Positions 8,498-19,800 are shown, counted from the first letter of the stretch. The stretch: DNA of 64,000 nt from an uncultured Prevotellaceae bacterium (GCA_947169265.1 CAMVPC010000012.1:1-64000), one strand, 5' to 3'. The notes: generated by a model not told the origin, from the sequence alone. Numbers and translations: made by a program.

Positions 8498-9184
8498 CTA
8501 CCCTAACAGATGCCGCACACTCCAGGCGAAACCGCGTGCCGTGCGGCCCGGCGCGTCGGTAAAGTGGTTACCTTCATTCCATTCCAGCACGCACCGGTCG
8601 GCGCCCAGCTGCCGCGTGAGTACAGCGGCGGTGAAACGGATGTTGTCGCCCACGCGCCTGAAGGCCCTGTGGCGCACATGCTCCTCGCGGTCGCCCAAAC
8701 TCAGGTACACTTGCCGCGACAGCACCGGGTGACGGCCGATATAATCCTGCCATCCGTCTATCCACACCGAGGGCGACACGGCGGCAACACCCTCAAACTC
8801 ACCGGCGACCGTGGCGGCCCACAGCGCGAACAACCCGGCCAGCGAGTAGCCACCCAAGATAACGGGGAGCGGGCCCCACTCATCGTGCAGCCGCGGCAAT
8901 AGTTCGGCTGTGACGAGCCGCAACGTGGCGGCGGCGCCCGTGCCCACCTCGGGACGGCGCGACAACGCGGCGTCGGGCCACGGCGCGAGCTCGGCCTCCC
9001 AGTCGTTGACACGAAACGCGGCCATGGCAAGCGGCACACCCACGGCCTCGCGAATCATCGCCCACTCGTCGTCAACAGTGTCGCGCTCCTGCGCGCCCAG
9101 CGGTTGCACGAGCAGCGCGCGTGGCCGTTCCTCTTCGCTGAAGAGCAGGCATTGATGCCCTCCCGCTTCAATGATATGCGCCAT
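8498..9184 (-). CDS. Alpha/beta-hydrolase, esterase-D-like
   Basis: A 228-residue alpha/beta hydrolase. The nucleophile elbow is GGYSLAG, which is followed by the AAVSPSVWIDGW segment common to esterase-D and enterobactin-esterase-like proteins. The probable catalytic His is in WNEGNHFTD near the end. There is no signal peptide, so it should be cytoplasmic. Its ATG overlaps the stop of the upstream gene by one base (TGATG), indicating translational coupling. The real substrate cannot be told from sequence. Confidence 0.83.
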   Translation of the reverse strand: MAHIIEAGGHQCLLFSEEERPRALLVQPLGAQERDTVDDEWAMIREAVGVPLAMAAFRVNDWEAELAPWPDAALSRRPEVGTGAAATLRLVTAELLPRLHDEWGPLPVILGGYSLAGLFALWAATVAGEFEGVAAVSPSVWIDGWQDYIGRHPVLSRQVYLSLGDREEHVRHRAFRRVGDNIRFTAAVLTRQLGADRCVLEWNEGNHFTDAPGRTARGFAWSVRHLLG

Positions 9185-9792
9185 CAGTAGCTAAAGCGGC
9201 GTCCGTTCCACTTGAGTGTGCGCCTCGTGCTCTTTCCCTTGCCCAGCCATTTAATGACAGTGATGTCCTTGCCGGAGCGGGGCAGCGCGTAATTCGTGTT
9301 TTCATACTCCACGTCGAAGCCCGGCGCTGCGCAGTAGGTCATCGTCTTCTTGGCGTTGTCGTAGCGATAGAATTGCACGCCGCTGGTCTCGGTGGAGATG
9401 GGCCTAAGGTCCTCGTTGTCGAACGACGCCAGGTTGTTGAACGCGAACAGTTTATGCTTCCCGTCGGCCTCGTTCCAGTAGCACATTTCCATGCGATAAG
9501 TCGATTCTTCGTCCTTCATCTCGTAGAGCAGGTAGCCATTCCTCTCATCAACGGTGAACGTCACGCCGTCGGGCTGTGGCATGTCGTTGCGATAGTTCGT
9601 CAGCGCGTTCATGATGGCGTTGGTGGGGCGGTCGCCACAATCATCGGGCTGGTTGTAAACATACGACACAAGGGCCCGGGCAAAGTCGACAATCGTGGGC
9701 TTGTCGCCCGACGGGAACACTTGGATGGCGTCTTGCGCCATCATTGCCAGCGCGCAGCAGGCCATGATGATGGATAGGGTGGTTCGTTTCAT
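9184..9792 (-). CDS. Secreted protein of unknown function
   Basis: A 202-residue protein with a signal peptide (IIMACCALAMMAQ). The mature part has FPSGDKPTIVDFARALVSY, then a DERNGYLLYEMKDEES segment, and ends KSTRRTLKWNGRRFSY. I do not recognise the family. The beta-rich pattern and the short hydrophilic C-terminus resemble periplasmic proteins of Bacteroidales with no assigned role. The frame is open to 9918, but the ATG at 9792 begins the signal peptide. It overlaps the following esterase by one base and follows another esterase by 43 bases, so it belongs to their operon. Confidence 0.75.
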   Translation of the reverse strand: MKRTTLSIIMACCALAMMAQDAIQVFPSGDKPTIVDFARALVSYVYNQPDDCGDRPTNAIMNALTNYRNDMPQPDGVTFTVDERNGYLLYEMKDEESTYRMEMCYWNEADGKHKLFAFNNLASFDNEDLRPISTETSGVQFYRYDNAKKTMTYCAAPGFDVEYENTNYALPRSGKDITVIKWLGKGKSTRRTLKWNGRRFSY

Positions 9793-9835
9793 ATTGATTG
9801 AGTGTAATAAAAGTGAATTGATTTTCATCGAAAAA

Positions 9836-10795
9836 CTAACGCCGCGGGGCGCCGCGCCCCAGCAGGAAATAGAGCGGCACGTCGAGGCGCCGCGCCCAGT
9901 CGGTCTCGTTGTGGTCATGTCCTTGATACACGCGACTCATGTAGTGGACGTTGTCCCAGCTTTTGGCGGCAAACAGGCTGTCGACGCGCTGTTGCGGCAC
10001 GCCATAGTCGGCATCGAAGCCCTGCGTGCCGTGGTCCATATACACGAGGTGGCTATTGGCCGCGGGCAGACGCGCGTCGAGGTAGCGCACAAAGGCTTCT
10101 TGCCACGGGCCCTCGCCCGAGCCGTGCCCCACATAGGTCATCGACAGGTGGCTCGACAGGCACGCGGCGCCACCGAACACCTGCGGATATTCACACAACG
10201 CGTAGAGCGAGATGAGTCCGCCCATGCTCGAACCCATAACGAACGTGTGCCCGGGTCCGTCAAGCGGATGATAAGTACTGTCGACAAAGGGCTTCACCTC
10301 CTCGACAAGAAAACGCAGATACTTGTCGCCGAGCAGTTTATCTTTGGCCACGTCGCGTTGCTCGGCAGGCGGCAAGTAGCGCCACGCACCCTCGGGGAAA
10401 TACTCCTCGAGGCGGTTGTCGCTGTTGTTCACGGCCACGATGATGAAGCGGCGCAGGCTGTCGGCCGCCATCATGCGGCCGGCGATTTCGTCGACGCTCC
10501 ACTCGCGACGGTTCCACGTCGTGGTGGCGTCGAATAGCATCTGCCCGTCGTGCATATAGAGCACGTCGCACGAGTCGCCGCGCCGGTAGCCTTGCGGCAA
10601 CCACACCGCCACCTCACGCGGCTCGACATAGCGCGACGCGAAGTCCTTGTAGCGTTCGAGCGTCCCCACAGCCACGGTGGGGTCGCTGTTTTCGGGCCTC
10701 GCGCACCACCACAGGCAGGCGAGCGCTACCACCAGGATGCCGACGACGACACCCGTCACTATCGCAATTTTCTTCAACACACGTCCTTGCGCCAT
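9836..10795 (-). CDS. Membrane-anchored esterase, enterochelin-esterase-like
   Basis: A 319-residue protein. An N-terminal hydrophobic helix (KKIAIVTGVVVGILVVALAC) serves as signal or anchor, and is followed by an esterase-D/enterochelin-esterase-type alpha/beta hydrolase domain. Family marks are EVAVWLPQGYRRGDSCDVLYMHDGQ, MGSSMGGLISLYAL (nucleophile Ser) and SRVYQGHDHNETDWARRL (probable catalytic His). DSTYHPLDG matches a conserved segment of the family. It should act in the periplasm. First gene of the four-gene minus-strand run. An upstream TTG at 10801 is in frame, but the ATG at 10795 is preferred. Confidence 0.85.
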   Translation of the reverse strand: MAQGRVLKKIAIVTGVVVGILVVALACLWWCARPENSDPTVAVGTLERYKDFASRYVEPREVAVWLPQGYRRGDSCDVLYMHDGQMLFDATTTWNRREWSVDEIAGRMMAADSLRRFIIVAVNNSDNRLEEYFPEGAWRYLPPAEQRDVAKDKLLGDKYLRFLVEEVKPFVDSTYHPLDGPGHTFVMGSSMGGLISLYALCEYPQVFGGAACLSSHLSMTYVGHGSGEGPWQEAFVRYLDARLPAANSHLVYMDHGTQGFDADYGVPQQRVDSLFAAKSWDNVHYMSRVYQGHDHNETDWARRLDVPLYFLLGRGAPRR

Positions 10796-10814
10796 AAACA
10801 ATGAGTTTTAAATT

Positions 10815-10848
10815 CAAGTTTATCAAGTTCTATAACTGTATAAACTTG
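10815..10848. promoter_or_regulatory. Inverted repeat upstream of the esterase operon
   Basis: CAAGTTTAT (10815-10823) and ATAAACTTG (10840-10848) form a perfect 9-bp inverted repeat with a 16-base spacer, 20 bases before the ATG at 10795. It could be an operator or a leader hairpin. The direct pair ATAGGTTATAGGTTAG lies just beyond it. Confidence 0.4.
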
Positions 10849-11034
10849 AGGGGTATAGGTTATAGGTTAGTGTTTATAAAAACATATTCACCGAATTTCA
10901 TAAAAGCACTCGCCTCGCTGAGTTCAGCTTAATTCTCACTACACAAAACTCTCTACACCTCAAGTTGTAAAGCACAAAAATAAGCATTTTTCGCCTCACA
11001 CGCAAAAAACCGTTTTCTTTTCATATTACAAGAA

Positions 11035-11280
11035 TCTGCCCCGCCAGGAGCGGCAGATAGTAGACAGGGGTGCAGCGCGACATTGCGAAATCCTTGTAAT
11101 CATCGCATCTCGTGCAACGTAGCCCCGCCAGGGCGACAGAATCAATCTGATGTATTGTGTCGCCCCTAATGGGGCTAATATTATGTGGGGTATGCCGGTC
11201 ACAGGGGTTTCGCGCTATCGCGCTGCACCCCTGCCTAAAAAGTGTCGCCCCTGACGGGGCTAATACTTGTTTAACGAACA
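11035..11280. repeat. Intergenic palindromic repeat, module A copy 1
   Basis: A run of short hairpins: GCCCCTAATGGGGC, CAGGGGT...CGCG..CGCG...ACCCCTG, and GCCCCTGACGGGGC, ending AATACTTGTTTAACG. The stretch 11117-11276 is repeated in inverted orientation at 21808-21980. A more degenerate second unit lies at 11035-11100 (ACAGGGGTGCAGCGCGACATTGCG). Short open frames across it are by-products of the repeat. Confidence 0.88.
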
Positions 11281-11349
11281 CAAGTTTTTTTGCGCTTATT
11301 TGCCTGACGAGTCACCTTGTAAGGGGCCTCGGTGAGGCCGGCGGGCCGA

Positions 11350-11470
11350 TGGCCACCCGAAGGGTGCTCCCTTGAGTAATGCCCCCAGTGAAACATGACG
11401 CTCGAGCGCAGCGAGAAAGACTGTTTCACTGGGGGCGGGTACTCAGAGGACGCCCTCCGGGCGTTTTTCT
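11350..11470. repeat. Intergenic palindromic repeat, module B copy 1
   Basis: GGCCACCCGAAGGGTGCTCC leads into CTTGAGTAATGCCCCCAGTGAAA. The arms CCCCCAGTGAAA (11382-11393) and TTTCACTGGGGG (11424-11435) form a hairpin with a 30-base loop. A second small hairpin (CGCCCTCCGGGCG, then TTTTT) follows at 11451-11468. The same unit occurs inverted at 22141-22211. Confidence 0.87.
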
Positions 11471-11511
11471 CTTTGACTCGGGCGAAGTTCGCGGTTGTGA
11501 GGTGGAAGCGC

Positions 11512-11545
11512 AAAGGTGGCCGCCCGTCGCGGGGCGGCCACCTTT
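11512..11545 (-). terminator. Terminator of the truncated cargo gene
   Basis: GGTGGCCGCCC (11515-11525) pairs with GGGCGGCCACC (11532-11542). Its arms are identical to the hairpin after the giant subtilase gene at 21045-21072. Confidence 0.85.
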
Positions 11546-11576
11546 GTTATTGTGGGGTCGAGTGACAGCGCGTCGC

Positions 11577-13631
11577 TTAGAACACTCGTTTCTCGACGGT
11601 GGTAGAACCGTCGCTGTAACGTGTCACCACCATGTTCACGCCATCGAAGGGCTTCGAGGCGCTGATACCTGCGGCGTTCACATATTGCACGCCCACGACT
11701 TCGCGCGAGGCCACCTTCACGTCGCCCACCTTGGTGACGATGTTACCGTTGCCGCTCAGGTCTAACGGCATCACCACGAAGCTGCCATCGCCATTGTCGC
11801 CGGTGCCGTTGATCTTGCGCGGAGCGCCGCTACCGCCGGTGACGGGCTTGGAGGCCACAGCGGTGAACTGGTAAGCCTGTCCCACCACGAGGTCGGCGGT
11901 ACCGCCGTTGTAACTCATGTCGACCGTGAACGCGCCATGGAGGCCGGCAGCGTTCATGCCATGCTCGCTGGCGGGCAGCGTGAACTTGTTGTTACCGGCA
12001 TACACGGCATAGGTCACGGTGAACACCTCCTGCACCTTCGGGGTCATGAAGAAGTACACCTTGCCGTGGGGGCTGGTGACACCGGCGTCGGTGAGGTTGG
12101 AACTCAGGAAGTTGGCGGCGCAATACACATTGGGCGTGAATGCGGGGGTAGCCACTTCGCCAATCCACGAGTCGACCGTGTTCTTATCGGTCGACGCGGG
12201 CACCTGGATGGTGTAGTTCTCGCCATCGCTATAGATACCGGTGACCGACGTGATATACTTGCCCTCGTAATTGGCCAGGACCGCGGGGGTCATCTCGCTG
12301 TTGAGGAACTCGATCACGACCCAGTTGCTCTGGTCCCATTCGCCTTCCTGGTTGAGCACGGTCACGTCCATATTATTGATGGCGTAAGTGCCGCTGGCGG
12401 CCACTTCGCGCATGTAGTCGATTTGCCCCTCGGGCATATCGCGACGCGCGATTGAATTGTTGGCATCCTTGGCCCACAGCTTGTTGCCCGAAGCGCGCAC
12501 CACCAAGAGCTGATCGCTGATGGTATAAGTCGCGCCGGGAGCGCGTTGACCCTCGAGCGTGGCGAGCGTCACTTCCTCAACGCCAAGCGTGATGAACAGC
12601 GTCGACGGAGTCCATGCGCTGGTGTTGCCACCATCGCCCACGCCCTGCACCTGCACCTCGTAGGTCGTCTCGGGAGTCAATCCCGTGATCGTGTATGGAC
12701 TCGTCACGTTGTTGACGTAAATCCATTCGCCCTCAGGCGCGCCGGCAGTAATCACCTCAATGTCGTCAAGAAAAATAGCCACATTGCCGTCGCTATCGTA
12801 ATGACGGAAAGCTATTTGTCCCATTCCCTGATACTGGCTCAAGTCGAACTGATATTCTACAAGGCTCTCAGTTTGTGGGGTAACATCGCCAAGATGATAA
12901 TAGTACTCATCATCGGTCGGGAGAACATAAACTCCAATCTTATCGGGCCAATTCAATTGGCCTAAAGCGGCCTTAAACTTAAGCGTGCCACCAAGTTCCA
13001 CTTCGCGAGTGTACAACCAGTTATCGGGTGTGAGATCATTTGTTCCATCGTAACTCTCGGAGTAGAAACAAATATTTGTTTGCTCTTCATCAAAATATGT
13101 GACACCCCAATTATTACCATCCCCATCAGCATCTCTAACGCTGAAGTCGGCCATTTGGGTTTGATAGCTATCGAGCGGCAGATCCCACAGGGTGCTCTCG
13201 CCACCACCGGCGCCTTCGACATATTCGCGATAGCGCAGGTTCCAATCCTCATTGTCCGAACCTGGAGTCCAGGTAATGTCGGCAGTAGTGCTACCTGGAT
13301 CGGCCTCAACATTTATAGGCACACCAGGAAGCGTCTTGAGCGGCGTCTGGAACGCGATCTCATAGACATGCGTTCTCGTGGTGCTCACAACAACCTGATA
13401 GATATCAGTCTCACTAAGTCCATCAATTGTCAAATTCACTTCCCCGGAGGCATTATTACCACCGGTTTGTGTCTTAAATGCTGTAGTTGAAGGAGTAATC
13501 GTTCCGTTGCCGTTATCGGTGCACTTATACACATTGACCGTACACCTACGGTTATTACCCACATTACTATTTCCGCCGGCATTCTTGCCTAACAGCTTAA
13601 CACTTGTAACATTCTTCACTCTAAACGTCAT
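11577..13631 (-). CDS. T9SS-cargo-like protein lacking its 5' end (possible pseudogene)
   Basis: A 684-residue frame whose start does not look native. From the ATG at 13631 there is no signal peptide, and homology to the giant subtilase continues upstream of it (AYFTSTTAKYFG, to ~13710) with no start codon before the stop at 13746-13748. Layout: rest of a lectin-like module ending VYEIAFQTPL; a fibronectin type III-like unit (PINVEADPGSTTADITW ... YTITGLTPETTYEVQV) interrupted by a MAM/anchor-J-like domain; then ~330 residues shared with the giant protein; and a C-terminus (GVNMVVTRYSDGSTTVEKRVF region) like a T9SS sorting signal. Without a signal peptide it could not be exported, so it is probably a decaying paralogue. 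Confidence 0.75.
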   Translation of the reverse strand: MTFRVKNVTSVKLLGKNAGGNSNVGNNRRCTVNVYKCTDNGNGTITPSTTAFKTQTGGNNASGEVNLTIDGLSETDIYQVVVSTTRTHVYEIAFQTPLKTLPGVPINVEADPGSTTADITWTPGSDNEDWNLRYREYVEGAGGGESTLWDLPLDSYQTQMADFSVRDADGDGNNWGVTYFDEEQTNICFYSESYDGTNDLTPDNWLYTREVELGGTLKFKAALGQLNWPDKIGVYVLPTDDEYYYHLGDVTPQTESLVEYQFDLSQYQGMGQIAFRHYDSDGNVAIFLDDIEVITAGAPEGEWIYVNNVTSPYTITGLTPETTYEVQVQGVGDGGNTSAWTPSTLFITLGVEEVTLATLEGQRAPGATYTISDQLLVVRASGNKLWAKDANNSIARRDMPEGQIDYMREVAASGTYAINNMDVTVLNQEGEWDQSNWVVIEFLNSEMTPAVLANYEGKYITSVTGIYSDGENYTIQVPASTDKNTVDSWIGEVATPAFTPNVYCAANFLSSNLTDAGVTSPHGKVYFFMTPKVQEVFTVTYAVYAGNNKFTLPASEHGMNAAGLHGAFTVDMSYNGGTADLVVGQAYQFTAVASKPVTGGSGAPRKINGTGDNGDGSFVVMPLDLSGNGNIVTKVGDVKVASREVVGVQYVNAAGISASKPFDGVNMVVTRYSDGSTTVEKRVF

Positions 13632-13771
13632 TGTTCGAGCCGCAGAAGCAGTCGGCGAAGTGTTACCGAAGTATTTTGCGGTTGTGCTTGTAAAATATGC
13701 GCTAAATGTTAAAAATTCACTTTCTCGGCATTTTTCCCGCTCCGGCTATCGAAAAAAAGCGGAAATTTTAT

Positions 13772-13779
13772 TATTTTTG
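13772..13779 (+). promoter_or_regulatory. Possible -7 element for the giant subtilase gene
   Basis: TATTTTTG fits TAnnTTTG and lies 60 bases before the ATG at 13839. A second TATTTTTG at 13825-13832 is too close to the ATG. No clear -33 TTTG was found. Confidence 0.4.
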
Positions 13780-13838
13780 CTACGTTTTTGCAAAAAAACT
13801 ATCAAATCACAATTTTATAACCTTTATTTTTGACCAAA

Positions 13839-16800
13839 ATGAAAAGATTGTTAACGTTATTTTTCGCCGCCGCGGTGGTGCTCACCGCTCTGGCCGACTC
13901 CCTTGAGAAGATGTCGTCGGCCACGCAGGTTTTCGTCAGCCAGCTGCGCGAAGACGGCGGCAGGGCAAGAGTGCGACGCGGAGAGCCGCCGAGGCTCATT
14001 GTCGACTCGTTGCCTTTTGTTGACGAGACAGTCATCTCCCTGGCCGCCAAGGCCCCCAAAGCGCAAATCGCCGATGTGGAGACCTTTAACGGCATGGAGA
14101 TGATTTCGGCCTTCGTCAGAGTGAATAACGGCAACTACAGCGCGATAGAAGCGCTGGGGGCCGTGATGCAAACCGACTTTGGCAACAACCTGGCGGCCAT
14201 GCTGCTGCCCATTGACAAGATTGGCGAGATTTCCGACCTGAGCAACGTCACCTACATCGAGGTGGCCGAAGTGCTCCAACCCCTCAACGACTTGCAGCGC
14301 AGCGTCACCCAGGCTGGCGACGCCATCAGCAACAGTGCTGCCGCCCAAGCCCTGGGCCTCACCAAGCAGTACACCGGCAAGGACGTTATCCTGGGCATTA
14401 TCGATACGGGTGTCGACTTCACGCACATCGCCTTCAAGGACAAGAGCGGCAACAGCCGCATCAAGAGGGCGTATAAGTTGAGCGGCAGTAACAGCACGAG
14501 CCTGACGACCTACTCCTCGACGACCCAGATCAACAACTTGACTTACGACACCAACACCGAGGACCACGGCACGCACACCAGCACCACGGCCGGTGGCTCG
14601 AGCGTCATCGTCAACGGCAGCACCGTGACGGTCACCGACGACCATGCCAACGCCACCTACGGCGGCATGGCCCCCGAGGCCGACCTCGTGATTGCCGGTC
14701 TCAGTTCGCTCTACACCACCTCCATCGGTACGGCCATCCAGAACATCTGCAACTATGCCGACGAAGTGGGCAAGCCCTGCGTGATCAGCCTGAGCCTTGG
14801 CTCGCAGACTGGTCCCCACGACGGCACCGGCACCATTGCAAGCATCGTTGACCAATGTGCCGGCAACAACCACATCATCGTGTATGCCGCCAGCAATGAC
14901 GGTATGCGCACTTTCGGATTTGACGGCGCAAGCGGCGGTATGTATGCCAGCGGCACCTCCACCAGCAGCAAGCCGATGATTGTCAACGTGCAGCGCAACT
15001 TCAGCGACGCCGACGGCAACGTGGAAATGCTTATGCCTACCATCACGGCTTACGCCCGCACGGCCGGTGTGGCCACCTCACTGAAGTTCCATGTGGTGAA
15101 CGTGAACACCGGTGCCATCGTCTATTCGTCGAGTGCCTACTCGTCGAGCACGACGATAAGCGTAACAGGTAGCTCCGGTTTGGCACAATACTTCAAGTCT
15201 TCCTCACAATACTCGAACCAGTATGGTGATGCCGGACAAATTCGCATCACGAGGACTCAAGATTCAAGCAACAACAAGTATTATTGGCAAATCTATTGCC
15301 CGATAATGGTTTCCACCAGCTATGCCGACAGCGATGGTGATGGTGTTTACAATAGCGACTACGCCTTCTGCGTGTCGGTTTATCCCACCAACAGCGGCAG
15401 CTCCACCATCGTCGATATGTGGGAAGGATATGCCAGCTGGTTCGGCACGGACCTCAACCTAAGTTCGAGCAGTTATAATTACGTGCACGGTAACGACGAG
15501 TGCTCGGTGAGCGACAACGCCTGCTACAGCAAGGTAATCTCGGTGGGTGCTTACGTCACCAAGAACTCGATTACCGACTATGCCGGCACTACCCACGACT
15601 ATAGCAGCGCGTATCCCAACATTGGCGACCACGCCTCGTTCTCGAGCTGGCAGACCGCCGGTTACGGCCCGTTGGGCACCGCGCTGCCCCACATCAACGC
15701 TCCGGGTGCCCGCATTGTAGCTGGTATCAACCACTATCACACAAAGTCGGTCGATAGTGATTATAGCTATTGGGGCGATGATTATATCAGCGACCTGGTG
15801 GTTAACAACACCAATTATCCTTACGCCGCCATGGAGGGTACCTCGATGGCCACCCCCTGCGTGAGCGGTATCATCGCCCAGTGGCTGCAAGCCTGTGTCG
15901 AGGCCGGCAAGACGCCCACCCCCGACTATATTAAAGAGGTGATGGCAGCCACGTGGGACACCGACCAGTGGACCAACGGTGCCGGACACGGTGCCAAGAC
16001 CTTCGGTACCCACGGCAAAATCAACGCCATCAAGGGTATCCAGTATATCCTCGGCGTGAGTGCAGGGCCCGTCATCAACGCCACGCCCACCGAGCTGGCC
16101 TTCGACGACACCTACGTGGGCGACACGCCCGCGCCCACCAAGACGTTTACCGTGACCGGCACGAGCCTTGAGGGCAACATCACCGCCACGCTGAGCGGCG
16201 GCAACGGAGCCTTCGCGCTGAGCAGTAACACCATCACGGCCGCCGAGGCCGCCGACGGCAAGGCCATCACCGTGACCTTCACGCCGAGCGCCGCCACCAC
16301 CTATAGCGGCACCGTGACGCTCACCAGCGCCAACGCCGACCCCGTCACCGTGACCCTCACCGGCACCGGCATCGTGCACACTCCCGCCATCACGGCCACG
16401 CCTACTACCGTGGCCTTTGGCGACAAGACCGCCGGAGGTTCTTACACCCAAACGTTCACTGTGAGCGGCGAATACCTCGAGGGCAACATCTCGCTGGCAG
16501 TGAGCGGCACCGGCTTCTCCATCGACAAGACTTCGGTCGCCAAGGCCAATGATGGCACGGCAAGCGCCACTGTCACCGTCACCTTCGCCCCCTCGGCCAA
16601 CGTGACACAGAACTACACCGGCACCGTCACGCTCAGTAGCACCAATGCCACCAACGTGACCGTGGCACTCACCGGCAAGGGCGTCTACACCGCCCCCGTC
16701 ATCGCCGCCAACCCCACCCAGGTGACCTTCACCGGCAACAGCGGCTCGACTTACAACAAGGACGTCACCGTCACCGGCACCAACTTGCAAGGCAGCATCA

Positions 16801-19800
16801 CCGCCGCCATCCAGGACGATGCCAACGGTTTCTATAGCGTGACACCCACCACCTTCAATGCCACCTCGCAGACGGTGACCGTGACATGGGCACCCGACGC
16901 CGGAGGCACTTCGACGGCCAACCTCGTGCTCACCACCACGGGAGTGGGAGCCAACACCGTCACCGTGCCCTTGAGCGGCACCGCCCAAGGCCCAACCATC
17001 GCGGCCAACCCCGCCCAGGTGACCTTTACCGATGCCTACGCCACGCGCACCTATACCCAGACGGTAACCGTGACCGGCACCAACCTGTCGCAGAACATCA
17101 GCGCCACGCTCAGCGGAGCCGACGTCTATAGCATCGACAACACATCGCTGGGTACCACGGGCGGCACCATCACCGTGACATACACCCCGACGGCCGAGGG
17201 CACCACCAACGCCACGCTCACCCTGAGCAGCGCCGGCGCCAGCACCGTCACCGTGCCCATCACCGGCACCGCCCAGCCCGCCACGCCCACGCTCATCGTG
17301 TCGCCCAGCTCGCTTACCTTCAGTGCCGCTACCGAAGAGAGTGACAGTAAGACGTTCAACGTGACCGGACGCTTCATCACCAATGATGTAACCCTCACGC
17401 TTACCGATGCCAACGGAGTGTTCAGTATCGAGCCCGCCACCATCGCTGCGGCAAACATCAGCGAGGACACACCCGTAACCGTTACTGTTACCTTCAACAG
17501 TGCCGAGGACGGTGAGTTCAGCGGCAGTGTGGCAATTGCCAGCACCGGTGCCGAGGCACAGACCGTGACTCTGAACGGCGAGTCCTCCAGCGGCGGCACC
17601 GCCAACGATGCCTACCTCAACATCGCTAAGTACGCCACCATCGACGACGCCGGTTGGCGGACCGCCCTTGTTAATAATTTGTACAAGTACACTGAATATG
17701 ACAGCGAAGATGTTGCATGGCTCACTTTGCCCGTCTATGGAGCATTTGTGGGAGCGAGATACGCGACCAACAGCAGCACGGTTGGCAGCGGGCATCCACA
17801 AGCATGGATTGAATGTTCTTTGGGAACGAACAACACTTACGGTGGAACCACATGGACTTCTACTGCTTCCGCCACAAATCCATTTAACGGGAGTAGCACG
17901 TACTTCACTTCAGCTACCGCTCGGGCAATCGGCTATAATTCAAGAACCAACACATCTATTCGGACGGTTAGTTTTTATGTCACGAACTGTAACGCGGTGA
18001 AACTCTCAGGCACCGGCCGTAGTGGTTCAAGTTCCACTTATCCTGCAAGCCTTAAGGTCTATAAGTGTAATAAAAATGCCGATGGTACAGTAACCGCTTT
18101 AGCCTCAACAACTGTAAATCAAACAAGCAGCTCAACATCAACGTTTACACTCACTGGCGACAACCTTGAAGTTGGTGAGATTTACAAGGTAGAGGCAAGC
18201 ATTTATCGTGGTTATATGTACGAAATCGCTTTCAGCACGCCATTGAACAAGCCGTCGCTGAAGGCTGAACCGACCGATGTGTCGATGCGCGCAACACCGG
18301 GCGAGACCGGAACCGCCACCTTCAACGTCAAGGGCAGGTTACTCACCGACAACGTGACCGTGTCGATTACCGATGCCAACGGCGTGTTCTCAACGACGAC
18401 CACCACCATCAGTGCCGCCGATGCCATGGCCGGCAAGGACGTGACCGTGTCGTTCTCGAGCGAGACCGAGGGTACCTATACCGGCACCGTGACGCTCACC
18501 AGCGGTAGCCTCACCGCCACCGTTAACCTCACCGGCGTATGCCGTGACGGAGGTACCGCCACCGACGCTTACCTCAACATCGCTAAGTACGCCACTATCG
18601 ACGAGGCCGGTGCCACCGTAAGCGGAATGGAGAACATCTACAAGTTCACCGAATATACCGATGACGATGTTGCATGGCTCACTATGTCGAACTATGGCGC
18701 TAAGCAAGCCGACAGTAACCAGAATTGGTTCTCCATCGGTTCAACCACATCATACAATAACTCATGGGATGCTTCGGAGCCTTTCTTAGGTAGCACCACA
18801 TACTTTGGCAGCAACCAAGGTTATTCAATTTATGGTACCGGAAACCAAGACTTCTACGTCACCAACTGTACACAAGTTAAAGCATTCGTTAAGGATGGCA
18901 GCAGTGGCAAGGCTACTATGGCCATCTACAAATGTACCGAGGACGCCAATGGTAACCTGACTGCTTCATCTACAGCATTTGACTCACAGCAAGGCGGTGC
19001 AAGTGGCACGGCCATAATAACCTCAGCCACACTCAATGCCTCCGATATTTATCTAGTTCGCTTGACCGGTGCCAGCTATTATCCCGACTTCTTGGAAATC
19101 GGCTTCTGCACGCCTTGGACCAAACCGTCGCTCACCGCAAGTCCTACCGGCGTTGATATGCTTGCCGAGCCGGGCGCGACAGTCACCCAGACCATCACCC
19201 TGACTGGTAAGCATCTCACCGAGGACGTCTCGGTCACCCTCACCGACCCCAACGGTGTGTATAGTGTTGACAAGAGCAGCATCAGCGTCGCCGACGCCGA
19301 GGCCGGTACTACGGTCACCGTGACCCTTGCAGCTCCGTCACAGATGGGTTCCTACCGCGCCCGCGTGGACTTCACCAGCGGCGAGGCAACTGCCCATACG
19401 ACGATTTATGGTGTCGTTGGCCAAGAGGGTACCGCTTACAGCGACTACCTCGACATCTCTAAGTATGCCAGCATAGGCACCGGCAACTGGTACACCGACT
19501 ACTTTGCCAATGCCTACAAGTACACCGAAGACACCGAGAACGAGTGCGCATGGCTCACCGTGCCGGCAGCATTGCCCTATTTCGCTTGGAACTTTGTTGA
19601 CCAAGACTGGTGCGGAATCTCGTCAGGCGCCACGGGTGGCTGGTACGGTCACCAGTGGACAGGCACCGCTCCGTTCCAGGGCTATGAATACTTCCAAGCT
19701 CCCGACTTGTCGGATGATGATGGTAACTATGCCCGTATGCTTGGACCCGATGTCTCAAGTAGCGAAACGACTACCAACACAAATATGTACTATGCTATCT

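Noticed and set aside
11157-11765. Short plus-strand frames across the left repeats
   Set aside because: They follow the palindromic repeat units (the same peptide would occur wherever module A occurs) and have no conserved start or promoter.
15459-17801. 780-residue minus-strand open frame opposite the giant subtilase
   Set aside because: It is the shadow of repetitive GC-rich codons (CACCGGCACC and so on) on the coding strand. Its product is Gly/His/Val-rich with no domain or signal pattern.
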